A DNA stretch of 61,605 bases from an uncultured Bacilli bacterium (lineage in GTDB: Bacteria > Bacillota_I > Bacilli_A > RF39 > UBA660): contig CAKPTA010000005.1 in NCBI GenBank assembly GCA_934190785.1, positions 1-61,605 of the forward strand. The letters run 5' to 3'. This document shows positions 25,083-33,762 of this stretch, one piece after another. The notes beneath the pieces are model-generated. The model ran no database searches, was not told where the DNA came from, and worked only from the letters and a program-made list of their open reading frames with translations. How positions within the stretch are numbered: position 1 is the stretch's first letter; each line of letters begins with the position of its first letter. Made by a program: the position numbers and the translations under genes.

Positions 25083-25733
25083 ATGGAATTAAGTAGATAT
25101 ATTGATCATACAAATTTAAAATTAGATGCTACATTAAAAGATATTGAGAAATTATGTAATGAAGCTTTAGAATATGGATTTGCTTCTGTTTGTGTTCATC
25201 CATATTATGTTCCATTAGCTAGTAAATTATTGAAAAATAGTAGTATTGCTGTTTGTACAGTTGTTGGGTTTCCACTTGGATGTAATACTATGTCAGTTAA
25301 AGAATATGAAGCTATTGACGCTATTAATAATGGTGCTGCAGAAATTGATATGGTAATTAATTTAGCCGCACTAAAAAATAAGGATTATGATTATATAAAA
25401 AAAGAAATTGAAACAGTACGTGATTCAATTGGAGGTCATGTTTTAAAAGTTATAATTGAAACATGTTATTTAAATGAGGATGAAATAATAAAATTAACTG
25501 AAATATGTAATGATACATTTGTTAACTTTATTAAAACTTCAACAGGTTTTGGAACTAGAGGAGCAAGTGTTGATGATATTTCTATTATAAACAGTCACAA
25601 AAATGAAGTTTTAGAAATTAAAGCTAGTGGTGGTATAAAAACAAAGAAACAAATGATTGATATGATTGAAGCAGGGGCAACTCGTATTGGAACAAGTCAT
25701 GGTGTTGAGATAATGAAAGGAGATAGTAAATGA
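25083..25733 (+). CDS. deoC: deoxyribose-phosphate aldolase
   Basis: 216 aa. It cleaves 2-deoxyribose 5-phosphate to glyceraldehyde 3-phosphate and acetaldehyde. YIDHTNLKLDAT opens the TIM barrel. The Schiff-base Lys is in FIKTSTGFG, and the second catalytic Lys is in IKASGGIKT. AAAGGAGATG precedes ATG 25083. It overlaps tyrS by 4 bp and lies behind the T-box, so tyrosine starvation should raise it. It is normally found with nucleoside catabolism genes, none of which is here. Confidence 0.95.
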   Translation: MELSRYIDHTNLKLDATLKDIEKLCNEALEYGFASVCVHPYYVPLASKLLKNSSIAVCTVVGFPLGCNTMSVKEYEAIDAINNGAAEIDMVINLAALKNKDYDYIKKEIETVRDSIGGHVLKVIIETCYLNEDEIIKLTEICNDTFVNFIKTSTGFGTRGASVDDISIINSHKNEVLEIKASGGIKTKKQMIDMIEAGATRIGTSHGVEIMKGDSK

Positions 25734-26953
25734 AATTATATGATGAATTAAAATGGAGAGGACTTATAAAAGATGTAACTTCTCCTGAATTAGAAGAAAA
25801 ATTAAATCAGGGAGGTCTTACTTTTTATATAGGAACAGATCCAACTGCCGATTCTATGCATATAGGACATTTATCAAGTTTTTTAATTTCAAAACGTCTT
25901 GCTAAGGCGGGACATCATCCTATTCTTTTAATTGGTGGTGCTACTGGTAGAATTGGTGATCCACGCCCTACAACAGAAAGAGAAATGAAATCTATTGAAG
26001 AGATTGAGCATAATATAGAGGGATTAACTAAACAAGCAAAGGAATTATTTGGATTTGAAGTGGTTAATAATTATGACTGGTCAAAAGATATAAATTTTAT
26101 AGATTTTTTAAGAGATTATGGAAAATATTTTAATATTAATTATATGTTAGATAAGGATATAATTAGAAGAAGACTTGAAACAGGAATAACTTATACTGAG
26201 TTTTCTTATATGATTATGCAAGCACTTGATTTTTTACATTTATATGAAACAAAAGGTTGTACTCTTCAAGTAGCTGGATCCGATCAATGGGGTAATATAA
26301 CAGCTGGTGTTGATTTGATACGTAAAAAAACTGGTAAAGAAGCATATGCATTTACTATGCCACTTGTTACTGATTCAACAGGAAAAAAATTTGGTAAATC
26401 AGAGGGAAATGCTTTATGGCTTGATAAGAATAAAACATCTAGCTATGAAATTTATCAATTTTTGATTAATGCAGAAGATGAAAAAGTAATAGATTATTTA
26501 AAAATATATACATTTTTAACAAAGGAAGAAATAGAGAAAATAGAATCTAAGCATAAGGAAAATCCAGAACTTCGTCTTGCACAAAATGAACTTGCTAAAG
26601 GTATTATTACATTTTTACATGGAGAAGATGAATATAATAAAGCTAAGCATATTAGTGAAGTTTTATTTAAGGGTGAAATTAAATCTCTTGCTGAAGATGA
26701 AATCAAAGATGCATTTAAAGGAGTTCCAACTTTTAAGGCAGTAATAGATACACCAATTATAGATATCCTTGTTCAAAATAATATTGCATCAAGTAAACGT
26801 GAAGCTAGAGAATTTTTAAGTGCAGGATCAATTTCTATTAATGGTGAAAAAGTAATGGATGCTTCTAAAATTCTTACAGTAAATGATACTTTATATAGTA
26901 AATATGTAATTATTAAAAAAGGTAAGAAAAAATACTTTGTTGGTACAGTATAA
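25730..26953 (+). CDS. tyrS: tyrosyl-tRNA synthetase
   Basis: 407 aa class I synthetase. Motifs are HIGHLSSF (HIGH), the Tyr-pocket segment YMIMQALDFLHL with the following GSDQWGNITAG, and KFGKSEGNALWL (KMSKS type). A C-terminal S4 RNA-binding domain follows (ASSKREAREFLSAGSISING). Expressed from the T-box leader together with deoC. Confidence 0.97.
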   Translation: MKLYDELKWRGLIKDVTSPELEEKLNQGGLTFYIGTDPTADSMHIGHLSSFLISKRLAKAGHHPILLIGGATGRIGDPRPTTEREMKSIEEIEHNIEGLTKQAKELFGFEVVNNYDWSKDINFIDFLRDYGKYFNINYMLDKDIIRRRLETGITYTEFSYMIMQALDFLHLYETKGCTLQVAGSDQWGNITAGVDLIRKKTGKEAYAFTMPLVTDSTGKKFGKSEGNALWLDKNKTSSYEIYQFLINAEDEKVIDYLKIYTFLTKEEIEKIESKHKENPELRLAQNELAKGIITFLHGEDEYNKAKHISEVLFKGEIKSLAEDEIKDAFKGVPTFKAVIDTPIIDILVQNNIASSKREAREFLSAGSISINGEKVMDASKILTVNDTLYSKYVIIKKGKKKYFVGTV

Positions 26954-26973
26954 AAGCATTTATATGCTTTTTT
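26952..26973 (+). terminator. terminator after tyrS
   Basis: 7-bp stem AAAAGCA/TGCTTTT (26952-26958, 26965-26971), overlapping the tyrS stop, with a T-rich tail. Confidence 0.75.
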
Positions 26974-27019
26974 AATTGCTTATAAATATGTGCTATGTTA
27001 TAATAAAATTGGTGATAAT

Positions 27020-27400
27020 ATGATAAAAAAGATATGTTTATGTATACTTACACTTGTTATTTTTACTGGATGTGGTAATAAAAATAATAGTGATAATAAA
27101 ACAAAGAATAGTGCAACTTTCTTTGATAATCAAATTGTTGATGGTATATCAATTGAAAACTTTAATGTTGGACATGATGAAGATGGTTGGTTTATATCAA
27201 GTGATGTTGAAAATACTTTAGATACAGTAAAGTATATTAAATATATTCAAGTTAAGCTTTACAATAAGGATAATGACCAGATAATAGATACATATTTTTA
27301 TGTTGATAAAGAGCTTGGAGTAAAAGAAAAATCTAGTTTTCATACATCTGTTGCAGGTGATTTATCATACGTTAAAAAAGTTGAGTTTATAGTAGTATAA
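27020..27400 (+). CDS. small lipoprotein with FxLYD-like domain
   Basis: 126 aa from ATG 27020 (GGTGATAAT); the upstream reading overlaps a TGtTATAAT -10 at about 26995-27003. Signal peptide MIKKICLCILTLVIFTGC with the lipobox FTGC. The mature part has an Ig-like beta pattern (ISIENFNVGHDEDGWFISSDV, quoted in part ENFNVGHDEDGWFISSDV) as in FxLYD proteins. Anchored to the outer face of the membrane. Function unknown. Confidence 0.7.
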   Translation: MIKKICLCILTLVIFTGCGNKNNSDNKTKNSATFFDNQIVDGISIENFNVGHDEDGWFISSDVENTLDTVKYIKYIQVKLYNKDNDQIIDTYFYVDKELGVKEKSSFHTSVAGDLSYVKKVEFIVV

Positions 27401-27437
27401 ACTTTTTTTTTATAAAAAAAATAAGAGTTATAAACTC

Positions 27438-28040
27438 TTATCTATTGTAGAATTCAACGATTAATGATTCATTGATATCAGCATTTAATTCGCTTCTTTC
27501 AGGGTATCTTACATATACACCTTCCATTTTAGCATCATCAAATGTAACAAATTCTACACGGTTATGAATAGCTTCTAAAGATTCCTTAATTGCAGGATGA
27601 GTCTTTGATTGTTCTTTTACTGCAATAACAGATCCTGGTTTAACTCTGTATGATGGAATATCAACTTTGTGTCCATCAACAGTAATATGACCATGATTAA
27701 CTAATTGTCTAGCTCCTTTTCTTGTCTTAGCAAGTCCTAAACGATAAACTATGTTATCTAAACGACTTTCTAGTAAACGTAAGAAGTTTTCACCATGAAC
27801 ACCTTCTAATTTTCCAGCATCTTCAAAAATTCTTCTGAATTGTTTTTCGTTAACTCCGTACATGAATCTAACTTTTTGTTTTTCTTGTAATTGAGTTCCA
27901 TAATCAGATAATTTCTTTCCTCTAGAATTTCCGTGTTGTCCTGGTGCATAAGGTCTTTTTGCTAATTCTTTTCCGTTTTCTAATACAGAAAATCCTAAAC
28001 GTCTTGATTTTCTATATGTAGATCCTGTGTATCTTGCCAT
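27438..28040 (-). CDS. rpsD: 30S ribosomal protein S4
   Basis: 200 aa primary 16S rRNA-binding protein: MARYTGSTYRKSRRLGF, RPYAPGQHG, the S4 domain (RLDNIVYRLGLAKTRKGARQ, VNHGHITVDGHKV) and the C-terminal YPERSEL. GAAGGAGGATTTT precedes the start. In B. subtilis S4 represses its own synthesis by binding the mRNA leader, and a long structured leader is present here as well. Its own monocistronic unit. Confidence 0.97.
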   Translation of the reverse strand: MARYTGSTYRKSRRLGFSVLENGKELAKRPYAPGQHGNSRGKKLSDYGTQLQEKQKVRFMYGVNEKQFRRIFEDAGKLEGVHGENFLRLLESRLDNIVYRLGLAKTRKGARQLVNHGHITVDGHKVDIPSYRVKPGSVIAVKEQSKTHPAIKESLEAIHNRVEFVTFDDAKMEGVYVRYPERSELNADINESLIVEFYNR

Positions 28041-28200
28041 AAAATCCTCCTTCGATATTGCTTAAACATCGAGGCTAATTGCCAAATTGTAGGGTGTTTA
28101 TTTTAATATCTTCGCTTTGCAGCCAAAGTTACACAATAACCCTTGGTAATAAACACATTACAATCTTCAAGTTAGCGCTGCTAAATGAATAATGCATCTA
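28041..28200 (-). promoter_or_regulatory. structured rpsD leader (S4 autoregulatory element candidate)
   Basis: A long-range helix joins AATAAACAC/GTGTTTATT (28148-28156 and 28094-28102) and extends with TACAAT/ATTGTA (28159-28164, 28086-28091). Its internal part contains a second hairpin. Another hairpin (CGAT...ATCG, 28047-28075 region) lies near the ribosome binding site. Confidence 0.7.
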
Positions 28201-28202
28201 TG

Positions 28203-28231
28203 ATTATATTATGTTTTACTTTAAAAGTCAA
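28203..28231 (-). promoter_or_regulatory. rpsD promoter
   Basis: On the minus strand TTGACT (28226-28231), a 17-bp spacer and TATAAT (28203-28208). Confidence 0.8.
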
Positions 28232-28339
28232 TACATATTAATTGAATAGTATTAATATAATAAGGTAGTTTTAAAAAGTGTAAAAAAATATGTAAAAAAT
28301 TGCTGATTTGTGGTAGAATTATAATAGCGAGGTGACAAT

Positions 28340-30064
28340 ATGGATACAACAATACTTATTCTTGCAACGTTTTTTATAATTGCAGTTATTGTTATTTCTT
28401 TAGTTTTGTTTTTTATGCAAAATGCTAAAAACAAAAAAATTAAGTCACAACTTGAAAAACTAGAAGTTGAAAAAAATAAGATTAACAGTACACCAATTGT
28501 TCCAGAGCTTTCTAAAGTTGAATCATATTTAAAAAATGAAAAATTAGAAGCAATGTATAATAATTGGAAAGATAGATTAGATGTTATTCGTACAAACCAA
28601 ATACCAAAAATTACTGATATGTTACTTGAAGCTGACTATTCACTTTCAAAAATGGATTATAAAAGTACTGTATATAAAATCGCACGACTAGAAATGGAAT
28701 TATATAAAGTAAAAACAAATTCAGAATTTTTATTAAATGAAATAAAGGAAATTACTAGTAGTGAAGAAAGAAATAGAGCCATTATTACTAAGTTTAAGGC
28801 AACTTATCGTGAGTTATTTGAAAAATTTAATTCTTCTAGAAATGATTATGGTGATATAGCTGATTCCGTTGAATTACAATTTGAAAATATTGCCAAAAGA
28901 TTTGAAGAATTTGAAGTAAATATGGAAAATAATGATTATGTTGAGGTTACTAATATTATTAAATCAATTGATGAGATGCTTAAACATATGACTATTGTTA
29001 TTGATGAGATGCCAAGTATATATTTAATGGCTACAAGTGTTCTTCCACGTAAAATAAAGGAAGCAGAGGAAGAATATAATAAATTAGTTAAAGATGGTTA
29101 TCCACTTGACTATTTAAATGTCGAATATAATATTAGTGAGGCTAATAAAAAAATAAGTGACATATTAGACCGTAGTAAAGTATTGAACTTAGAGGATAGC
29201 TTGTTTGAACTTAAAGTTTTATCTGATTATTTTGATGCTTTATTTACTGATTTTGATAAAGAAAAAATTAATCGTTCTGAATATGAAGATGCTAATCAAT
29301 TATTTAGTAAAAAATTAGAAAAATCTAATACATTAATGCATGATATTTTAGATAGTTTTGATAAAATAAAATCACTTTATAATTTATCAGAAGATGAACT
29401 TGGGGCTTTAACACATGTTTTTGATGATTTAGAAGCATTGAATAATGATTATAAAATATTACTTGAACATATTGGCAATCAAACATTTGCTTATTCTAAA
29501 TTAACAAAAGAAATAGAAGGACTTAGTGTTAGACTTTCTAAAATAGATGAAACTGTAGATAATGTTTTAAATTCTATTGATAGCATGAAAGATGATGAAG
29601 TTAGAGCTCGTCAACAACTTGAAGAAATTAAATTAATTTTAAAGGACTCAAAAGATAAAATTCGTGAGTATAATTTACCGGTTATACCGCAAAACTATTT
29701 TGTTGAACTTAATGAAGCTCAAGTTGCTATTAAAGAAATTATTAAAGAACTTGAGAAAAAGCCTATTACAGTTGACATTTTAAATACAAGAGTTGATACA
29801 GCACGTGATTTAGTTTTTAAATTATATAATACAACTAAAGAAATGATGAAAACTGCTATGTTTGCTGAAATGGCAATAGTATATGGAAATCGTTATAGAA
29901 GTTCAGTTGATGATTTAGATAAATTTTTAACTTATGCTGAAAAATTATTTTATCAAGGTGATTATCAAAAGTCATTAGAAATAAGTATTAATTCTCTAAA
30001 CAAAGTAGAAACAGGTATATATGATAAATTACTTAACTTATATTCAACAAAAAAAGAAGCATAA
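28340..30064 (+). CDS. ezrA: septation ring formation regulator EzrA
   Basis: 574 aa. One N-terminal TM helix (residues about 3-26) is followed by spectrin-like helical repeats over the rest. KLEAMYNNWKDRLDVI and the late segment AEMAIVYGNRYRSSVDDLDKFLTYAE (quoted in part AIVYGNRYRSS) match EzrA. It modulates FtsZ ring number and position at the membrane. Length and topology are family-typical. GCGAGGTGACAAT precedes ATG 28340. Single gene with a terminator. Confidence 0.93.
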   Translation: MDTTILILATFFIIAVIVISLVLFFMQNAKNKKIKSQLEKLEVEKNKINSTPIVPELSKVESYLKNEKLEAMYNNWKDRLDVIRTNQIPKITDMLLEADYSLSKMDYKSTVYKIARLEMELYKVKTNSEFLLNEIKEITSSEERNRAIITKFKATYRELFEKFNSSRNDYGDIADSVELQFENIAKRFEEFEVNMENNDYVEVTNIIKSIDEMLKHMTIVIDEMPSIYLMATSVLPRKIKEAEEEYNKLVKDGYPLDYLNVEYNISEANKKISDILDRSKVLNLEDSLFELKVLSDYFDALFTDFDKEKINRSEYEDANQLFSKKLEKSNTLMHDILDSFDKIKSLYNLSEDELGALTHVFDDLEALNNDYKILLEHIGNQTFAYSKLTKEIEGLSVRLSKIDETVDNVLNSIDSMKDDEVRARQQLEEIKLILKDSKDKIREYNLPVIPQNYFVELNEAQVAIKEIIKELEKKPITVDILNTRVDTARDLVFKLYNTTKEMMKTAMFAEMAIVYGNRYRSSVDDLDKFLTYAEKLFYQGDYQKSLEISINSLNKVETGIYDKLLNLYSTKKEA

Positions 30065-30092
30065 ATAAAATTAGAATGCTTCTTTAATTTTT
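30053..30092 (+). terminator. ezrA terminator
   Basis: 10-bp stem AAAGAAGCAT/ATGCTTCTTT (30053-30062, 30076-30085) followed by a T-rich run. It overlaps the stop codon. Confidence 0.8.
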
Positions 30093-30103
30093 TTAAAAAT
30101 ATT

Positions 30104-30132
30104 TTGTCTTTTTATTTAATATTTGTTATAAT
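30104..30132 (+). promoter_or_regulatory. promoter of the repeat-protein gene
   Basis: TTGTCT (30104-30109), a 17-bp spacer and an extended TGtTATAAT (hexamer 30127-30132). Confidence 0.7.
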
Positions 30133-30155
30133 ACATATAATAGGTGAGGTGCAAT

Positions 30156-30971
30156 ATGAAAAATGATGATGAAATAATGACTTTGGATGATGATACAGAA
30201 GTTTTTTCTCTAGATGATGATAGTTCACAAAATATAGAAGAAAATATAGAAAAAGAACCTGTCTTTTCAGGACAGTCATATGATATGAATGAAGAATCAC
30301 ATAATATTGATGAACCTGTTACAAATTCTAATTTATATCAAAATAACTATAATCAAGATAATACTAATGTAGTTTCAAGTGATTATAATACGGTTGTAAA
30401 TCCAGTACCAGTAGAGCCAGACTATACTGAAACAGATATGGTAGGAGAACAAAATTATAATCAAGATAGTACTAATGTAGTTTCAACTGATTACAATACG
30501 GTTGTAAATCCAGTACCAGTAGAGCCAGATTATAATGAAACAGATATGGTAGGAGAACAAAATTATAATCAAGATAGTACTAATGTAGTTTCAACTGATT
30601 ACAATACGGTTGTAAATCCAGTACCAGTAGAGCCAGATTATAATGAAACAGATATGGTAGGAGAACAAAATTATAATCAAGATAGTACTAATGTAGTTTC
30701 AACTGACTACAATACAGTTGTAAATCCAGTACCAGTAGAACCAGATTATAATGAAAGTAGTATAGATAATAATTCAAATAGTGATGGTAGTATTTTATCA
30801 AGTAATATGAATTCATTAAACGATAGTGATAATTTATCTAATAATTCTGATATAAATAATAATAAAGTTATTGATGATACAGTTAAAAATAATTTGACTT
30901 TTATATTAATATTAGGTGTGATTTTACTTGTAATGGTTTTTTTACTACCATATATTTCTGGATATAAATAA
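30156..30971 (+). CDS. acidic tail-anchored protein with 36-residue tandem repeats
   Basis: 271 aa from ATG 30156 (GGTGAGGTG). An acidic start (DEIMTLDDDTEVFSLDDD) is followed by four 36-aa repeats of the form NYNQDSTNVVSTDYNTVV + NPVPVEPDYNETDMVGEQ, then a Ser/Asn linker and one C-terminal helix (LTFILILGVILLVMVFLLPY) with a three- to five-residue tail. There is no signal peptide, so it should be tail-anchored with the repeats in the cytoplasm. Function unknown; the repeat type and position after ezrA do not identify it. Confidence 0.75.
   Translation: MKNDDEIMTLDDDTEVFSLDDDSSQNIEENIEKEPVFSGQSYDMNEESHNIDEPVTNSNLYQNNYNQDNTNVVSSDYNTVVNPVPVEPDYTETDMVGEQNYNQDSTNVVSTDYNTVVNPVPVEPDYNETDMVGEQNYNQDSTNVVSTDYNTVVNPVPVEPDYNETDMVGEQNYNQDSTNVVSTDYNTVVNPVPVEPDYNESSIDNNSNSDGSILSSNMNSLNDSDNLSNNSDINNNKVIDDTVKNNLTFILILGVILLVMVFLLPYISGYK
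30345..30757 (+). repeat. 108-bp coding tandem repeat, four copies
   Basis: Copies start at 30345, 30453, 30561 and 30669 (the last is cut after about 89 bp). Copies 2 and 3 are identical at the DNA level; copy 4 differs by a few bases over its length and copy 1 by several more. The period keeps the reading frame. Confidence 0.93.
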
Positions 30972-30996
30972 AAATAACCGTAAGGTTATTTTTGTA
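30971..30996. terminator. bidirectional terminator
   Basis: AAAATAACC/GGTTATTTT (30971-30979, 30984-30992) with loop GTAA, between convergent genes. It is very similar to the hairpin at 18579-18606. Confidence 0.85.
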
Positions 30997-31288
30997 TGGA
31001 TAAATCTATTATTTTTTCCATTGAATCATCATTTAAGACAATATTTTTATGATATTCATGACATTTGTCGCATTTATATATTATTTTGAATGTATCTTTA
31101 AATTTTTCAATTCCAATAGGAATAAGGAGTCCTTGGCATGTATTTTTTCTATCACCTGGATTAATATCTACATGTTTGGATACAAGACAATATGGACAAT
31201 GATCTCTAGCTGTATAATTAGCTTTTTCTACTTTTTTTCCACAATATTCACATGTGAAACTTTCATCTCTCATCGTAAATTGTTTCAT
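30986..31288 (-). CDS. RNHCP-domain zinc-finger protein
   Basis: 100 aa. Cysteine pattern FTCEYCGKKV, ARDHCPYCLVSKHVD, NPGDRKNTCQGLL and IIYKCDKCHEYH matches the RNHCP family; the signature Asn is Asp here (RDHCP). It is predicted to bind two zinc ions; function unknown. An extended -10 (TGtTATAAT, minus strand, about 31306-31314) precedes it. Confidence 0.8.
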   Translation of the reverse strand: MKQFTMRDESFTCEYCGKKVEKANYTARDHCPYCLVSKHVDINPGDRKNTCQGLLIPIGIEKFKDTFKIIYKCDKCHEYHKNIVLNDDSMEKIIDLSIQK

Positions 31289-31378
31289 TTAAACCACCAC
31301 GTTTATTATAACATGGCTTAGTATTGAAGTAAAATATTATTTATGGTATTATATTTCTTAATTTGTGGAGATGATTAG

Positions 31379-32089
31379 ATGCTTTATATTATAGATAATA
31401 AGAAGGTAAGAATTAATACTAGTAAGCTTGAAATTTTAGGTGAAGGATTAGAAGGAGTTGTTTATAATTATAAATCTAGCGCATTAAAACTTTATCATAA
31501 TAATCCATATTGCAAATATGTCGGTAAAAGGGTTTTGGATTTTGATGGTTTTAAATATTTAAAAAATTTAAAAGTTAAAAGATTTGTATTTCCAACAAAA
31601 GAAGTTTTAAACCGTCATCATAAATTTGTTGGATATATATCACCACTCATTGAAAGTAAGGATGATATATATGAAATGAAGTGTTATGATTTTATAAATG
31701 AAAGTGAAATTTTAAAAGATGATATTAAGACTCTTTCAGATAAATTTGTAAAGATATCAGATGTTGATGTTCAAAATTATATTTTTAACGGAAAAATAAA
31801 TATTATTGATCCGGGAAGTTATATTATATGTAATAAATTAAATGTAAGTGATTTATATGATTATAATATTGATGTTATGGATACATTTTTAAGAAGAATT
31901 ATTGAGAGTAGATGTACTGAGTTGCTAGAAGAAGAAAGTGATGAAATATATGCTAAATTCTTAAATTCATTTAGAAATGATTTTTGTATAAATGATCTTT
32001 ATATAAGTGAATCATTAAAAAAATGTTGCAATCAAAATGTTACTGTTTCTGAATTCGCACTAGACTATGTAAAAAAGAAATGTTTCTAA
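31379..32089 (+). CDS. protein-kinase-like protein, unassigned
   Basis: 236 aa. The beginning resembles a kinase N-lobe: LGEGLEGVVYNYKSSALKLY (Gly-rich loop, then ALKLY like the VAIK lysine). A hinge-like GYISPLI follows, and IIDPGSYII sits where DFG would be. No HRD motif is clear (the site reads VQNYIFNGKINIID), so it may be a pseudokinase or a small-molecule kinase relative. No TM segment. It precedes scpAB by 40 bp. Confidence 0.5.
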   Translation: MLYIIDNKKVRINTSKLEILGEGLEGVVYNYKSSALKLYHNNPYCKYVGKRVLDFDGFKYLKNLKVKRFVFPTKEVLNRHHKFVGYISPLIESKDDIYEMKCYDFINESEILKDDIKTLSDKFVKISDVDVQNYIFNGKINIIDPGSYIICNKLNVSDLYDYNIDVMDTFLRRIIESRCTELLEEESDEIYAKFLNSFRNDFCINDLYISESLKKCCNQNVTVSEFALDYVKKKCF

Positions 32090-32128
32090 ATTGTGATATT
32101 TTTGGTATAATAATTCTGGAGTGAACGT

Positions 32129-32848
32129 ATGGAATATAAAGTAATGATAAATGAATTTGAAGGGCCTATGGATTTACTATTACATCTAATAAAAAAAGAT
32201 GATATTGATATTTTTGATATAAAAATTGAGGAAATAACAAATCAATATCTTTCTTATTTACATGCTATGAAGGAACTTGACTTAGATATTGCTAGTGAAT
32301 ATTTAATAATGGCAGCTGAATTAATCGAAATGAAATCATCACAGTTACTTCCAGTTGATAAGAGTGATGAAGATGAGTTTGAAGAAGATCCTAGGGAAAG
32401 ACTTATAAAGAGATTAATTGAATATAAAAGATATAAAGAAGTGACAAGTAGTTTTAGAAACTTAGAGGAAGAGAGAAAACAGTATTATACTAAAGAAGTA
32501 AGTGATATGAGAGAGTATGCTAAAGAAGAAGATAATCTTTCTTGCCTTGATATTTCATTAGATGATTTGACACTTGCTTTAAAGAAATTTTTAGAAAGAA
32601 AAGATTTAGAAAAACCGCTTAATACAAAAATAACAAAAAAAGAATATTCTGTTGGAAAACGAAGTGATGAAATAAGACATCTATTAAAAAGACAGAAGAA
32701 ATTATGCTTTGAAGATTTATTTGATGTTTTAACAAAAGAGTATGTTGTAGTAACATTTTTGTCTATTCTTGATTTAGCTAGAAAAGGTGAAGCAAAAATT
32801 ACACAAGATAATAATTTTTCAAAAATATTTCTAGAGGGAAGTGATTAA
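32129..32848 (+). CDS. scpA: segregation and condensation protein A
   Basis: 239 aa kleisin of the SMC-ScpAB condensin. FEGPMDLLLHLIKKDDIDIFDI at the N-terminus (quoted in part EGPMDLLLHLIKKDDIDIF) and YLIMAAELIEMKSSQLLP are diagnostic. The C-terminal winged helix binds the SMC head (FLSILDLARKGEAKITQ). The ScpB start follows the stop directly. Confidence 0.95.
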   Translation: MEYKVMINEFEGPMDLLLHLIKKDDIDIFDIKIEEITNQYLSYLHAMKELDLDIASEYLIMAAELIEMKSSQLLPVDKSDEDEFEEDPRERLIKRLIEYKRYKEVTSSFRNLEEERKQYYTKEVSDMREYAKEEDNLSCLDISLDDLTLALKKFLERKDLEKPLNTKITKKEYSVGKRSDEIRHLLKRQKKLCFEDLFDVLTKEYVVVTFLSILDLARKGEAKITQDNNFSKIFLEGSD

Positions 32849-33406
32849 ATGAACTTAGTTGGCGTTTTAGAGGGATTACTTTTTGTATCTGGAGAGGATG
32901 GATTATCTTTAGATGATGCAATGTCAATTTTAGATGTTGATAATAATACATTAATGAAATTACTTAAAGAATTAGAAAATGAATATAACAATGATAAAAG
33001 AGGATTAAGACTTGATATTTTAGGAAAGAAAGTTAAACTAACAACAAAAAAAGAACATAAAGACTATTTTACTAAAATGGTAGAAAATGATACATCACTT
33101 TTAAGTCAAGCTGCTCTTGAGGTGTTAGCAATTATTGCTTATAATCAACCTATTACACGTATTCAAGTGGATGAGATAAGGGGTATTAATAGTGGTCATT
33201 TGGTTAGAAAATTGATTTCTAAAAATTTAATAAAAGAGCTTGGAAAATCTGATTTACCAGGTAGACCATATTTGTATGGTGTAACAGATGATTTTATGGA
33301 TTATTTTGGTCTTGCAAGCTTAGAAGAACTTCCAAAAATAGAAATAAATGAAACTTTGGATGAAGAAGAAAATTTATTTGAAACGAAATATAAAGAAGAA
33401 AATTAA
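32849..33406 (+). CDS. scpB: segregation and condensation protein B
   Basis: 185 aa. Two winged-helix domains: EGLLFVSGEDGLSLDDAM first, then QAALEVLAIIAYNQPITRIQ, VDEIRGINSGHLVRKLISK and GRPYLYGVTDDFMDYFGL. An acidic tail ends the protein. Dimerises and binds ScpA. Operon with scpA without a gap. Confidence 0.95.
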   Translation: MNLVGVLEGLLFVSGEDGLSLDDAMSILDVDNNTLMKLLKELENEYNNDKRGLRLDILGKKVKLTTKKEHKDYFTKMVENDTSLLSQAALEVLAIIAYNQPITRIQVDEIRGINSGHLVRKLISKNLIKELGKSDLPGRPYLYGVTDDFMDYFGLASLEELPKIEINETLDEEENLFETKYKEEN

Positions 33407-33414
33407 ATAAGCAC

Positions 33415-33443
33415 TTAACTTTTTATATTCTTTGTGATATAAT
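33415..33443 (+). promoter_or_regulatory. tRNA-Leu promoter
   Basis: TTAACT (33415-33420), a 17-bp spacer and an extended TGaTATAAT (hexamer 33438-33443). Confidence 0.65.
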
Positions 33444-33456
33444 TAGTTCGTGTCAT

Positions 33457-33542
33457 ACCGGTCTGGCGGAATGGTAGACGCGACGGACTCAAAATCCGTT
33501 GGTAGCAATACTGTGAGGGTTCAAGTCCCTTGACCGGTACCA
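33457..33542 (+). tRNA. tRNA-Leu (CAA)
   Basis: The acceptor ACCGGTC pairs with GACCGGT. The anticodon arm is ACGGA-CTCAAAA-TCCGT with anticodon CAA. The long variable arm GGTAGCAATACTG marks a class II tRNA. CCA encoded at 33540-33542. Confidence 0.96.
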
Positions 33543-33661
33543 AAAGAGATTATATTCGAATTTTCGAGTTTGATGAAAAACTGTTCAGAAATGAATTAGT
33601 TTTTATGTTATTAAAAATAGTATGTATGTAATTAATCAATATTGGATTGATAAATATATCA

Positions 33662-33692
33662 AAAAAGTCTCTTGAATTAAGAGACTTTTTAA
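33662..33692. terminator. terminator between tRNA-Leu and the lipoprotein gene
   Basis: Stem AAAAAGTCTCTT/AAGAGACTTTTT (33662-33673, 33679-33690). It works on both strands. The rest of 33543-33762 shows no gene. Confidence 0.85.
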
Positions 33693-33762
33693 TTTAGTTA
33701 TATATAAAATAATTAATAAAAGTTTTTCATATATGATTGATTATTTGTAGATGTAATATATA

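Noticed and set aside
30345..30757. CRISPR array
   Set aside because: The 108-bp repeats are adjacent without spacers and keep a reading frame; they are coding tandem repeats.
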